Below are positions 1 through 10,550 of a DNA stretch of 64,000 nt, one piece after another; the stretch's first letter is position 1; each line of letters begins with the position of its first letter. The translations under genes and the position numbers were made by a program. Below the pieces are notes generated by a model. The model saw nothing but the letters and a program-made list of their open reading frames with translations. It ran no database searches and was not told the origin of the DNA. Source of the DNA: Exobasidium rhododendri (taxonomy: Eukaryota > Basidiomycota > Exobasidiomycetes > Exobasidiales > Exobasidiaceae). The stretch lies in NCBI GenBank assembly GCA_026210745.1, contig CP110632.1, positions 1-64,000 on the forward strand. Direction: 5' to 3'.

Positions 1-390
1 CCTAACCCTAACCCTAACCCTAACCCTAACCCTAACCCTAACCCTAACCCTAACCCTAACCTAACCCTAACCCTAACCCTAACCCTAACCCTAACCCTAA
101 CCCTAACCCTAACCCTAACCCTAACCCTAACCCTAACCCTAACCCTAACCCTAACCCTAACCCTAACCCTAACCCTAACCCTAACCCTAACCCTAACCCT
201 AACCCTAACCCTAACCCTAACCCTAACCCTAACCCTAACCCTAACCCTAACCCTAACCCTAACCCTAACCCTAACCCTAACCCTAACCCTAACCCTAACC
301 CTAACCCTAACCCTAACCCTAACCCTAACCCTAACCCTAACCCTAACCCTAACCCTAACCCTAACCCTAACCCTAACCCTAACCCTAACC
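1..390. repeat. telomere, (CCCTAA)n array
   Basis: The + strand is an almost perfect CCCTAA array, so the chromosome end is to the left and the G-rich TTAGGG strand runs toward it. One unit near position 57-62 is a base short (CCTAA); otherwise the array is uniform until it stops abruptly at about 390. The sharp edge and lack of decayed repeats suggest a true terminal telomere rather than an old interstitial one. Confidence 0.98.
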
Positions 391-1680
391 TGCCGCCCGA
401 CCCGCCTCCGAAATTTCCCTTTTTCCTTTTTTTTGCTCTTTTTTCCTTACTTCATATCTTGCTTCTGACGCGCTTTCTGGATGTATTGGGCCCCCCTGAA
501 CACTGCATTCACTCTTCTGTACTTAGCAAAATTTCACCTTTTTCACCAGCATCGGCCATCTTTTTTTCCTGCTTCCTAACCGGCTTCTGTTCACCTTGCA
601 CACACTCTGACATGCACACAGACCACCCTGAATCATTCACTTATCCACAAATAATAACGGCAACACCACTTTACACCCCCTTGGACGCCCAGAATCATGC
701 CTCGGAATACACACGCAACCCACCTGGAATGCCCTCCATCATGCTTAGTTATCCTCTCTCATGCCTTTCCATGCGTTGGGGTCTTGGAAATACAACAAAA
801 TCACACAAATACATCGATCTTTATTCCCTGTCCTCTTGCGGTGTTTTATGATGATTTGTGGGATAAATGTTGCGCATTCTTGTTCAATCTGCCTGATTCT
901 CTAGTATGCCGTGTGAATGGCCTCAAAAACATGCCCTGCCAAGTTGCAATAGATTCCAATCATGGAAAGAGAGACATTGCTCAGATGGCCGTCTGAAAAG
1001 GCACTGTTCTTGGATGATACAGTCATATAATGCTGTGTTGCGCTTTACTTGGCCTTGAATATAGTCAGACATGCATACACTGTACTCTCATGCCTTTTGA
1101 ACATGGAAAATACAACAAGAATGCGCTGGAATGGCCATTGGTGCTGGTTGACGCTTGTGGGGATGAACGGGAATGATCTGCGCACAGAAGTGTCTGATCT
1201 GTCTGATCTTGTAGTATGATATGTGAACTGGCCCAAAAACATGCCACGCCAAGTCTGAAAAGATTCAAATCACAGAAATTGACACTTCACTATGTGGGGT
1301 CTATACCATCACGTCTGTATGGGTCAAGTATGACAATATGGCATGATAGACCCCTCAAAGCACTTGCATATCCTTAAATAAACCCCTCTGATAGATTCAC
1401 ATCTTTTTTGTTTTACATTTGCATCTCACATGAATGGTGCTCTCAGTTTGTACGCTTAAGTGCCCGTACTCGTCATTTACAGTTCACTTTGCGCACTTTT
1501 CTCTCTGATTCTTATGAGCTTCTAGTATGACGTGCCATCTGGTTTAAAAACATGACACACCAAGTCTGAGCTCAATCGAATCACAAAAACACGTACATGC
1601 ATTAGAGCAACATGTTTTGGGACACGTAAATTGATGAAATTGGCTACTGAGTAAAGTATTTACTGTGAGGTGGGGAACAC
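391..1680. repeat. subtelomeric repeat block, copy 1, distal part
   Basis: No credible gene is present; open frames here lack family features. From about 585 the sequence is a diverged copy of 10,835-11,900: both contain the same succession of short phrases, for example CACAGACCACCCTGAATCA, CACTTTACACCCCC and GCGCTGGAATGGCCATTGG. The part from about 1,425 to 1,670 is repeated again at 2,087-2,335, so the dimeric module between them sits inside a local duplication. The first ~195 bp after the telomere are pyrimidine-rich and not repeated elsewhere in the window. Confidence 0.8.
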
Positions 1681-1784
1681 TTCAAACTTTGCAAGCACAC
1701 TCCAATAGTCTCAATATACATCCTTGCAAGGTAACAAGAAGATTGGGAAAGGTTGAAAAAATACATTTTGGACTCACATAGAAA

Positions 1785-2086
1785 GACGTCTGACTGAGTA
1801 AAGTCCGTCAATATTGACAATTGGGGGTAGGGTCATTGATGGGAATAAGAGAGTAGTCTATGCTCTACCCGTCTGCTTCATAAAAAAGAGGAACCCTGGG
1901 GCCTTTGGGAAATTCACCGGAACCATGGTCGCGACACGCAAAAAAGACGTTTGACGGGCTAGCGCCGTCAATTTTGACAATTGTGGGTAGGGTGGCTCAT
2001 TCAGATGATAGAGTAACATATATTCTTCCTGATTAGAACATAAAAGGGACCCACCCTAATGGCGCTGAGAGGGAAACCATGTGTAC
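1785..2086 (+). repeat. dispersed ~300-bp dimeric promoter-like module, copy 1
   Basis: The module has two related halves. Each starts with GACGT(C/T)TGAC, has GTCAAT(A/T)TTGACAATTG followed by GGGTAGGGT, then an A-rich TATA-like stretch (CATAAAA) about 40-50 bp before ACCATG. In the first half GTCAATATTGAC is a perfect 12-bp palindrome. It is almost identical to 20,625-20,928 and is diverged at 10,551-10,837. Sequence on both sides differs between the three sites, so it behaves as a discrete dispersed unit. Confidence 0.8.
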
Positions 2087-2880
2087 ATTTGCAACTCACA
2101 TGAATGATGGTCTTGGTTTGTACGCTTAAGTGCCCGTACTTGTCATTTACAGTTCACTTTGCGCACTATTCTCTCTGATTCTGATGAGCTTCTAGTATGA
2201 CGTGTCATCTGGTCTAAAACCATGGCACACCAAGTCTGAACTCAATCGAATCACAAAAACACGTACATGCATTAGAGAGACGTGTTTTGGGACACGTAAA
2301 TTGATGAAATTGGCTACTGAGTAAAGTATTCACTGTGACATGCAATTGCGTTCAAACTTCACAGAGAATGTTAGTTTGTTATTACAGTGATACCTGTCAA
2401 GCTGCTAAGCCTTGACACAATTTTGAAAAATACCATGTTTTGCCTCTCAGACACTCAGCCGTATACTTGTATCTACCCTGCAAATCACCTTTTCTGGCAT
2501 CTGTATACTGTATAGAAGGTATATGGAGCATACTAAGAGTGAATGGAACCCAATCTGGCGGGATGAAATTTTGACAGGGATGCTTTTTTAGAAACGGGGA
2601 CACGCGTACAGCCAAACGCTACTTGATGATCTGTCTACCGTTTCTTGAATATAGTAGCTATAGCTATGGCTCAACTTTCAAAGCAATGTTGTATTTTTGA
2701 TGCGCCAGATGATAACCTTCTCCCGTCTCATACCTCTGCTAGACGTCTGCATTACACTGGAGTCACCACACCAGGCGTTGAAGACACAAAGAAGCCCCCA
2801 AAGAGGCACTTTTGCAGTGTATTTGTGGCAGATGTGTGTCATTGGTACCTATTTCAGTGAATAAGTGACATTCATAGTGT
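2087..2880. repeat. subtelomeric spacer repeat, copy 1
   Basis: The segment from about 2,340 to 2,880 is repeated at 11,890-12,440 and 20,975-21,530. Shared landmarks include TTGAAAAATACCATGTTTT, ATGGAGCATACTAAGAGTGA and AGAGGCACTTTTGCAGTGTA. No gene is recognised; the open frames shared by the three copies carry no recognisable domain and differ between copies. Confidence 0.8.
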
Positions 2881-4985
2881 ATATTGGCCGTATAGAGCTG
2901 GAGTTAGGGTGCGCGCCCTTGTATCGCCTCGATACAGCCAAGATAGAGCCGGCGCATCGAAAAGTTTGAGCTGAGGTTAGGGTGCGCGCATTTATTACGC
3001 TTTTGCTCTTGCAAAAGTCGTGTTTCAAACTTTGGGCTTGCAAGACCTGAATAAACCGCCAGAGAGGCACTTTAGCAGTGTATTTGGGGAAGATTCAGGT
3101 CATCTGTATCCATCTTTATCAAAAAAAGACTTGCGATCGACAAATACAGCTGGGGTTAGGGTGCGCGCATCTGTATTTCTCTATGGAAGATAGAGCTAGC
3201 GCGTCGATGATAATAGGCTGAGGTTAGGGTGCGCGCACGTGTATTTCTCTATTAAGGGTATCGCTAAGATAAAGCTGGCGCGTCGATGAGATCCAACAGA
3301 GGTTAGGGCGCGCGCATCTTTCTTTGGCACTTGCAAGAGTCGTATTTCTATCATTAGGCTCGCATGACCTGAATAAACCGCCAAAGAGGCACTTTAGCAG
3401 TGTAATTGAGGAAGATTCAGGTCATCTGTGCCTATCTTCATCAAGAAGAGACTTGCGATCGACAAATAGAGCTGGAGTTAGGGTGCGCGCATCTGTATAT
3501 CTGTATCGAAGATTAGTGACGATAAGTCTTACGCGTCGAAGTTATTGATCCGAGGTTAGGGTGCGCGCATCTGTTTGGCTCTCGCAAGAGTCGTGTTCCC
3601 AACTTTAGGCTCGCATGACCTGAATTACCCGCCTGAGAGGCACTTTGGCAGTGTGTTTGGGGCCTATGCAGGTCACTCGTTCCTATCTTGAACAAAAGAT
3701 CAATTGCGATCGATGGTACTAAGCTGAGGTTAGGGTGCGCGTATCTGTATATCTCTATTAAGGGTATCGCTAAGATAGATCTTACGCGTCGAAGTCATCG
3801 ATCCGAGGTTAGGGTGCGCGTATCTGTGTCCGGCCCTCGCAAGAATCGCTTTTCTATCATTAGGCTTGCATGAATAGAATTACCCGCCACAGAGGCACTT
3901 TGGCAGTGTGTTTGGGGCCTATGCAGGTCACTCGTACCTATCTTGATCAAGAAGTAATTTGCGATCGACGACTCAGACTGAGGTTAGGGTGCGCGCATCT
4001 GTATTTCTCTAAGGAAATCGCTAAAATAGAGTTGGCGCATCGACGATAGAGTGCTGAAGTAAAGATGCTCATCTCTGTATTTGGCTTTTGCAAGAATCTT
4101 GTTTCTATCATTAGGTTTGCATGACCTGAATTAACCGCCACAGAGGCACTTTGGCAGTGTAATCGGGGAAGGTGCAGGTCACTCGTACCTATCTCGATCA
4201 AGAAGTGATTTGCGATCAACGACTCAGACTGAGTTTAGGGTGCGCGCACTAGTATGGCTGTATCGAAGGTTAGCAGAAATAGAGCTGGCGCAACATTGAT
4301 ACAGAGCTGAAGTTAGGGTGCGCACAAATCTCTGGCTCTCGCAAGGATCCTATTTCTATCATTGGGCCTGCATGACCTGAATTAATTGCCACAGAGGCAC
4401 TTTGGCAGTGTAATCGGGGAAGATTCAGGTCATTCGTACCTATCTTGGCCAAGAAGTGGTTTGCGATTGACAGTACAGTGCGGGAGTTAGGGTGCGCGCA
4501 TCTGCCCTACCATATTGCCGTATCAAAGGTGAGCTAAGATAGAGTCGGCGCATCGACGATAGAGTGCTGAAGTAAAGATGCTCATCTCTGTATTTGGCTC
4601 TCGCAAGACTCCTGTTTGTATCGTTAGCCTCGCATGACACGAATTAACCGCCACAGAGGCACTCTGGCTGTGTAATTGGGGCAGATGCATGTCACTCGTA
4701 CCTAATGTGACCAACAAATGAGTTGCAAACAGCAATTTAGAGCAGGAGTCAGGGTATGCATCGCTGTACTATCTCATCGAAGGTAATGCTCAGATAGGGC
4801 AGGTACATCTACGATACGGTGCTGTTCCCCTCATTAGGCTTGCACGACTTGATTCACCCGCCACAGAGGCACTTTAACAGTGTTGTTGTGGGAGATGCAG
4901 GTCAACTGTACCTATCCTGGTGAATAAGTGACATTTGGAGAGAAGATCGACGGTGTAGAGCTGGAGTTAGGGTGCGCATTGTATC
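2880..4985 (+). repeat. array of ~250-bp units with paired TTAGGGTGCGCG motifs, array 1
   Basis: About 14 copies of TTAGGGTGCGCG or close variants occur, all on the + strand and therefore inverted relative to the terminal telomere. They alternate at spacings of roughly 80 and 170 bp, giving a higher-order unit of ~250 bp. Each unit also holds phrases such as GAGGCACTTTGGCAGTGT and CGATCGAC. The last units (from about 4,700) are more decayed. No gene is present. Confidence 0.88.
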
Positions 4986-5127
4986 GTCCGTTGTAGTCTC
5001 ACCAAAAATAGCTGCAGGGGCTGGAGACTCAGAATAGCCGCCGTAGAGGCACTTTTCCAGTGTGTCTGTGGGCTCCAAATGTCCTCAATGCCTAAAACAG
5101 ATGTCATCCTGTCGATAGCGATGAGAT

Positions 5128-5727
5128 TAGTGGCCACGTGTGAGGTGAGCCTTCGAGTCGATACAGAGGCGAGATCGGGATTCGGCCGATGAAACAGGCG
5201 GCCACGTGTTGAAGTAACACGCGTGTCGATACAGAGGCGAGATCGGGATTCGGCCGATGAAACAGGCGGCCACGTGTTGAAGTAACACGCGTGTCGATAC
5301 AGAGGCGAGATCGGGATTCGGCCGATAAAACAGGCAGCCACGTGTTGAAGTAACACGCGTGTCGATACAGAGGCGAGATCGGGATTCGGCCGATGAAACA
5401 GGCGGCCACGTGTTGAAGTAACACGCGTGTCGATACTGAGGCGAGATCGGGATTCGGCCGATGAAACAGCTAGCCACGTGTGAAGTAACACGCGTGTCGA
5501 TACAGGGGCGAGAGGCAGCCACGTGTTGAGCTTGAGACGCGTGTTGATACAAGTGCGAGATCGGGATTCGGCCGATGAAACAGGCAGCCACGTGTGAAGT
5601 AAGACGCGTGTTGATACAGGGGCGAGAGGCAGCCACGTGTTGAGCTTGAGACGCGTGTCGATACAGGGGCGAGATCGGGATTCGGTCGATGAAACAGGCA
5701 GCCACGTGTTGAGCTTAAGACGCGTGT
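5128..5727. repeat. 68-bp minisatellite
   Basis: A 68-bp unit is tandemly repeated about eight to nine times; successive GCCACGTGTT starts at 5,201 and 5,269 give the period. Each unit carries a CACGTG palindrome, an ACGCGT palindrome (ACACGCGTGT) and an interrupted ATCGG...CCGAT inverted repeat. Copies toward the right (from about 5,490) include shorter deleted versions. Long open frames on the minus strand are a by-product of the repeat and are not called as genes. Confidence 0.92.
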
Positions 5728-5760
5728 TATATTCTCTATTTGTATCGCTTAATGTATACA

Positions 5761-5832
5761 AGTTGCTGTAGTATAGCGGCTAAATGTCTATTTGTGCTCT
5801 ATTGAGCTCGGGTTCGAATCCTGATCCTACTA
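5761..5832 (+). other. tRNA-like sequence with Pol III A and B boxes
   Basis: TAGTATAGCGG at 5,769-5,779 fits the A-box consensus TRGYNNARNNG, and GGTTCGAATCC at 5,811-5,821 is a perfect B box at normal tRNA spacing. A T-stem can form around TTCGAAT. The acceptor and anticodon stems do not pair well, so this is more likely a tRNA-derived element (SINE-like or pseudo-tRNA) than a working tRNA. Confidence 0.4.
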
Positions 5833-5929
5833 TTTTGCTAGGGTTACCGATTCGGCTCAATTTTGAGCCACGAGCAGGCTCAAGACTCCCCTTAAATAGG
5901 CAATTTGGTGACGATACTTTCATAACAGG

Positions 5930-6004
5930 ACTTAGGTTAGTGGCTGGCGTTCCATTGACTCATTTCTATTGCCTTCTGGCGCGGGTTCGATTCCCGACCA
6001 AGGT
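5930..6004 (+). other. second tRNA-like sequence with B box
   Basis: GGTTCGATTCC (about 5,983-5,993) is a B box within a good T-arm. ACTTAGG at 5,930 can pair with CCAAGGT at 5,998 at six of seven positions, giving an acceptor stem over a 75-nt span. A four-pair D-like stem is possible, but no clean anticodon arm is visible. Degenerate tRNA or tRNA-derived repeat; it lies 160 bp from the previous one. Confidence 0.35.
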
Positions 6005-6261
6005 AGCAGGAGTGGGAATTTAGAACATACGTCGGTCACCCTAGGGAATCATAGTGTTCCGGTTGAGGAAAGCTACTGTCTAGATGTGAGAAATATCCCC
6101 TTCTTCGTCAAACCTTTAGTAAGTATCCAATTTGGCGGCTGTGTGGAGCAACGGTCTGCTCGTGTCTCTGCCTTGGGGGGTATCCTTGGCGGTTGGTACG
6201 AGTGGGTCACGCTTCTGAGGTCGGGTAGCTCCGACCTCAACACTCCGGTGGGCCTAGCTAG

Positions 6262-6483
6262 CCCAGGTGGAGAGACAGTAGGCCCCAGGGCCGAAGTCTT
6301 TTGGGCGGGTTGGTGGTAACAATGTGCTACGGGAGTATGCACGAAAGACGGTGAACGTCTACCACCCAGACAGTAGGCCTTAGGGCCGAAGTCTTTTGCT
6401 GCGCATACACCCAACTCAGAGAGAGGGCCATGCGCCTTTACTGTGTTGGGGCAGGGCCATGCGCCTTTACTGTGTTGGGGCAT
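6262..6483. repeat. short direct repeats upstream of the dioxygenase gene
   Basis: A ~30-bp phrase beginning CAGTAGGCC and containing AGGGCCGAAGTCTTTTG occurs twice (about 6,278 and 6,370). Then AGGGCCATGCGCCTTTACTG is duplicated in tandem (about 6,423 and 6,452). They lie 110-330 bp upstream of the dioxygenase ATG and may be promoter elements. The rest of 5,728-6,593 holds the two tRNA-like sequences and no recognised gene. Confidence 0.6.
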
Positions 6484-6593
6484 GGCATTTAGTCATGTGA
6501 CTTGGCTAAAGACGGAAAGGTGAAAGACATAAAGGCAACCAAATCCTCACTTTGCATCTTACCTTCCTACCACAACCATCTCCCCCTTCTACA

Positions 6594-7802
6594 ATGGTAC
6601 GACACAAGAAACACCTCTTCAAACACAGTGGCAATACAGTGAACCGTAAGGTGAGAGGGTACCAGTGTGAGATCAACAAAGAGGCCCACTTTAGGAAGGT
6701 AGACCTCCACCGGTTGGCCAAAAAGGGACATCAGTGGGGCCCTAAGATGTTTAGGAGCATGACTAGGGACTATCGGTTGGCACCTCTGCAGAGTACCCCT
6801 ACACACAGCATTTACACTCTGGCTGGCTGCAGAGTGGTCCTGTGCAAGACAATGTCCTTTGTAGAGGAGGTGGCCAAGGCAGAGTCGCTCTCCAAGAGCC
6901 AGAGTAAGGGAGATGCTACCCTGAAAGTAGAAGAGTGGTTTCTGCACCTAAAACAGGCTAGCCCAGAAGAGAAGTCGGTTGTAGTCGTTGACCGAGACGG
7001 ACTACACTTTGCAAGCATACACTGGAAGCCAAGTGACCCCAATCACAAGTACAGCCAAGCTGTAAAGACTTGGGCAAAGGAGGTAGCTGCTATCCCTGCT
7101 ACTGTGGTAAAGGCAGTGGGAACCTCTCCCACAGCCTCTAGAAATAGCTCTGGAGGCTACCAAGTGAGCCACTTCCGACTCCGAGGCTTGGACGGCTGTC
7201 ATGTGCCAGGAGCGCCCAATTGGGACGGACGCTTCTACCAGCATCGTTCTCAAGTCGGCCACCTAGTCTTTGGAGAGAGTGCAGAGGTGGTAAGACAACA
7301 AATAGTCTCCTACCTGGCCATCCACTTCAACAAGGTCTTCCTGAAGATGGACAACTGGCAGAAGGACGGCTACCTGCGCCAACACCCCTTCCCAGATGAC
7401 TGGACTAAGGATGAGGACACCAAGAAGCGCATAGCAGAGGCAGGAGCCTCTCTGTGGCAGCCCTACACTGGCTATGCTCTCAAGTGGCCAGTGCAGTCTG
7501 CAGACTGCAGTCCCCATGTGGACTCTGCAGATGACAGATGCTCCTTGTGCACTGTCATGGCCTTTGGGGACTTTGAGGGAGGGGACCTGGTAATGCACCA
7601 ACCGGGCATAGTCACCGCTCTAGGCAGTGGCGACATGATCACCTTCCCTCCTAGTACTATCTGGCACTCCAACAAGCCAATCACCAAGGGCAAGAGAGGA
7701 AGTACCATCAGCTTCCTCACAGGATCCTTGCTCAAGCTCAAGAAGGGCAAGCTACACACTACCACCCCCTTCTTCAATGTAAAGGACTTCCAATGTATCT
7801 AA
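6594..7802 (+). CDS. 2-oxoglutarate/Fe(II) dioxygenase, TET/JBP-like
   Basis: Predicted 402-residue intronless protein. The C-terminal third shows the layout of a double-stranded beta-helix dioxygenase: HVD (iron-binding H-x-D), then FGDFEGGDL, a GSGD turn, the distal iron-binding His in IWHSNKPI, and a basic residue in KRGSTISF that would hold 2-oxoglutarate. This spacing resembles TET/JBP proteins, which oxidise thymine or 5-methylcytosine; basidiomycete genomes often carry them with transposons. The N-terminal part is basic and unrecognised, perhaps nucleic-acid binding. The start is the first ATG in the frame. It converges on the 712-residue gene. The fold is read from motifs; the DNA substrate is inference, and another 2OG-oxygenase family is possible. 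Confidence 0.75.
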   Translation: MVRHKKHLFKHSGNTVNRKVRGYQCEINKEAHFRKVDLHRLAKKGHQWGPKMFRSMTRDYRLAPLQSTPTHSIYTLAGCRVVLCKTMSFVEEVAKAESLSKSQSKGDATLKVEEWFLHLKQASPEEKSVVVVDRDGLHFASIHWKPSDPNHKYSQAVKTWAKEVAAIPATVVKAVGTSPTASRNSSGGYQVSHFRLRGLDGCHVPGAPNWDGRFYQHRSQVGHLVFGESAEVVRQQIVSYLAIHFNKVFLKMDNWQKDGYLRQHPFPDDWTKDEDTKKRIAEAGASLWQPYTGYALKWPVQSADCSPHVDSADDRCSLCTVMAFGDFEGGDLVMHQPGIVTALGSGDMITFPPSTIWHSNKPITKGKRGSTISFLTGSLLKLKKGKLHTTTPFFNVKDFQCI

Positions 7803-8004
7803 CTTCTTTATACTTAGCGTAATCGAACTCTTTACGTATCCCCTTATACTTAGCGTGTTTGACTAAGTAGATACACTTTCTTTTTGTACTTAGTGTATAT
7901 CATACGTATATTGTTAGTACCCGCACTAAGTATACACGTCATTAACTAGTACACGTCATTTATAATACACGTCATACTAGTAGACACAAGTAAATGGCGT
8001 GAGG
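7803..8004. other. AT-rich intergenic region between convergent genes
   Basis: About 200 bp between two convergent stop codons. It contains four versions of ACTTAG(C/T)GT and three of ACACGTCA, arranged as short direct repeats. It probably carries both 3' ends. A similar phrase (TACTTAGTG...ATACG) occurs at 16,568 upstream of the paralogous gene. Confidence 0.5.
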
Positions 8005-10143
8005 TCACATGAGGAACATATCTGCCAGCGCGTACTCCACAAAGAGCTTCTTACATGCCATCTCATTGTAGGGCTTCTTGCATAGCCGACACCTCAAGCG
8101 GAAAGAACTCTTCTGATGGTCTTGGTTCAGTTGTGCAGTGGAGACATTGCATGCCTGGCAGAGGATCAGTGCACGCCTGGGAAGGAAGAACTCTTTTAGC
8201 GCAGTCACGCCATGCATGTCTGCTATGACCTGTGCCAAGTCAGTGTTGTGCGTAGGAGGTGGGGTAAGGGGAGGCGTGAGAGCTCTAGGCATGTCAATGA
8301 CCACGTCCACCAGCTGCTGCCTTCCTGTTCCTCTGACGGGTGAGTCAATGACAACCTCCAGAGAGGCAGTGCGCCTTGCAGGAATGATGGACGCTGATGT
8401 GACTCTCTCCTGCAGAACCCTCTGCTGTGACGCATATCTTGCAATGCGCAGCTGTGGGTTCTCTTGCATCCTTCTCCTTCTGTTGGCCGTGTCTGGACTG
8501 GGGAGAAGGCGCTGGACCATGCACTCCAAGAGATACTCCCGCAGTGCCCTGCCCTGCAAGCCATGGCCTGCTTTCTTGCACTGTAGACGTAGAGGAGACT
8601 GCCTAACCACCTTATAGGAGTCATAGGTGCCGTCTTCACATACCTTGCAGATCAAGTGGTGGCGTATCATCTGGAAGTACGCTGCACACTCCCTTTCTGC
8701 CCTGATCTGGTTGCGTATGTCAAACATCTCTGCTGGTGACAGTCTTGGCTCCAGGAAGCGCACAGAGTGGATGTACGCACTGGGCAGACAGAGGTCTGGC
8801 TGCAGCATGAACTCTTCTGACCACCACGGCAGCTCCTTGTCCCACTTGGTAGGCTTGCCTGGGCGTCCAAAGTTGAACCCTATAGAGTTGCACAGGTCAA
8901 TAGAGACCTGGCGGTGCAGCGCTCCTGTGGTTCCAGAGTGACGCCCAACAAAGATCCTCAACTGCTGCGCACGCCTTAAGAGACGTCTGCTGTTGGCTAA
9001 GAGGCATTCCATGGACAGTGTCTGGCACTCTAGATAAAGATGCGCATGCTCTTCTTCTTTGGTGTACGTCTTCAGGTCAAGCAGAGGTGTGGCGTCTATC
9101 TGCGCTTTGGCTAGCTGCATAGTAGGCGCAAACACACTGGCTTCCACACGGCAGCCTCCCCAGATTGCAGATGATGATGCCGCAAGCTGCGCTATCTTCT
9201 TCATAATCATACTACGTCTGTTGACAAGCATGTTGAAGGTGTTAGGGGTGGTGGTGGGTGCCTTCTGTCCACCCGCCTTCAGCAAATGTATGAGACGGGA
9301 GTAGATCTTTATATCTATCATGGCCACGTCCTCTCCTCCCTCTGGCGGCCAGCGCACAGTGAAAGAGGTACTGCCATAGTTCTCCCCCAGCGGTACTATC
9401 ATGGGGTAGTGCTTCCTGCGCACTGGCTTGAAGGTGGGGCTGGGCCGGAAGAGGACTATGTCATCTGTTGGCCACGTAGTCCCAAAGTCAAAGCGGTTGG
9501 TGTGCGCCAGGGGATGGTCAGGCTGGCCTATGTCTTCTTCTTCTTCACCCTCCCTGAGCAGTTGATGCTTCATGCCGTAGCCAGTGACACGCACAGCATC
9601 CACCTCTGCTGCCTCCATTGCCCGCACTAGATCACTGATACTGACCTGCGCATTCCCTGCAATGAGGACAGTTGGGTATGTGTTGGGAAGAATGACATGC
9701 CCCTGCGCCTGCAAGGCATCTACCAAGGCATCCTTCCACTGGGGCGCAACCATCAGCCGGCTGTTCACTGTGGCTACCAAGATCCAGTTGTGATACAGGG
9801 GCAGATCCCGTGGCGCATCCTTGCTGTATGATGCCAGCTGTACTGGCGTATAGGGGCCAAAGAAATCAATCAGCCCATCTGGTGTTATAGTGACGCTCCA
9901 TGCGTCCAGGTCAAGCGCACTATGCTCTTCAGGAAAGGTAGGATCCATCAGCACGTCTTCTTCCTCTACATACCCTGCGTCACTGCTCTCAGCTGTGCTG
10001 CTATTGCTGCTGGCAGTGGTGTTGGGGACAGAGCGCATGTTCCTCCTTGTTGGTACCTCCTCCCCGCTGTCACTACTGTCATTGTGGCCATGGAAGCCAT
10101 CACTGTAATTACTGCCGCTGTCACTATCTATATTGTCCGGCAT
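8005..10143 (-). CDS. subtelomeric family protein with two zinc-ribbon-like modules
   Basis: Predicted 712-residue intronless protein, not matched to any named family. The N-terminal ~90 residues are acidic and Ser/Asp-rich, so probably disordered. A central region (about 100-480) aligns by eye with the 1,072-residue protein at 16,850-20,250: EVDAVRVTGYGMK versus ECDAVRVMVYGIK, IKIYSRLIHLLKA versus MKIYPRYVHNLKA, GGCRVEASVFAPT versus GGYRMEVSIQAPT. Two Cys modules follow: C-x2-C...RLQC near residue 505, and C-x2-C...RLRCRLC near the C-terminus. It lacks the OTU domain of its paralogue. The ATG follows a stop-rich region. Possibly a nucleic-acid-binding protein of a telomere-associated element; function unknown. 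Confidence 0.85.
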   Translation of the reverse strand: MPDNIDSDSGSNYSDGFHGHNDSSDSGEEVPTRRNMRSVPNTTASSNSSTAESSDAGYVEEEDVLMDPTFPEEHSALDLDAWSVTITPDGLIDFFGPYTPVQLASYSKDAPRDLPLYHNWILVATVNSRLMVAPQWKDALVDALQAQGHVILPNTYPTVLIAGNAQVSISDLVRAMEAAEVDAVRVTGYGMKHQLLREGEEEEDIGQPDHPLAHTNRFDFGTTWPTDDIVLFRPSPTFKPVRRKHYPMIVPLGENYGSTSFTVRWPPEGGEDVAMIDIKIYSRLIHLLKAGGQKAPTTTPNTFNMLVNRRSMIMKKIAQLAASSSAIWGGCRVEASVFAPTMQLAKAQIDATPLLDLKTYTKEEEHAHLYLECQTLSMECLLANSRRLLRRAQQLRIFVGRHSGTTGALHRQVSIDLCNSIGFNFGRPGKPTKWDKELPWWSEEFMLQPDLCLPSAYIHSVRFLEPRLSPAEMFDIRNQIRAERECAAYFQMIRHHLICKVCEDGTYDSYKVVRQSPLRLQCKKAGHGLQGRALREYLLECMVQRLLPSPDTANRRRRMQENPQLRIARYASQQRVLQERVTSASIIPARRTASLEVVIDSPVRGTGRQQLVDVVIDMPRALTPPLTPPPTHNTDLAQVIADMHGVTALKEFFLPRRALILCQACNVSTAQLNQDHQKSSFRLRCRLCKKPYNEMACKKLFVEYALADMFLM

Positions 10144-10550
10144 GGTCTGTCTGTGTTGTTAAGTCTCCAATTCCAAAGACGCGCACTCATTTGTGAGGGG
10201 AGTGTACGGGGGGAATCTTCCTGTACTTCTCTGAAGAAGACGTGTATAATAGGGAATCTGCCCCACGTCCTCTCTCAATATTCACTGGGCACCAGAGGAG
10301 CATAGAAGAAATAGAGACGTCCTCTCTGTTCAGAGACAGCCATTCTGCCTCCAAATCCAACTTTCTGGACGCGTCCTCCTTTCTTAATTTGTATTGGTGA
10401 ATAGAATCATTGTTGTATGCAGTGACAGCTTTTGTATGGTAGTGTTGCGCTAAGGCTTGTGAGTGTTGGACTAACGCGTCTCTGGCCAAGTGCCAAGTGC
10501 GCCAAAGCAGAGATTGGCAAACGTCAGGCTGCTATATTGTACATAGAAAG
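10144..10550. promoter_or_regulatory. 5' flank of the 712-residue gene
   Basis: About 400 bp between the start codon of the minus-strand gene and the next dimeric module. No gene is seen. It must contain the promoter, but no clear TATA box could be assigned. Confidence 0.35.

Noticed and set aside
459-996. Overlapping + strand open frames next to the telomere
   Set aside because: Low-complexity composition, no domain, and the same region in copy 2 (10,835 onward) does not keep the frame.
4967-5761. Minus-strand open frames of up to 264 codons across the minisatellite
   Set aside because: They exist because the 68-bp unit is open in several frames at once; no start context or domain, and internal copies are truncated.
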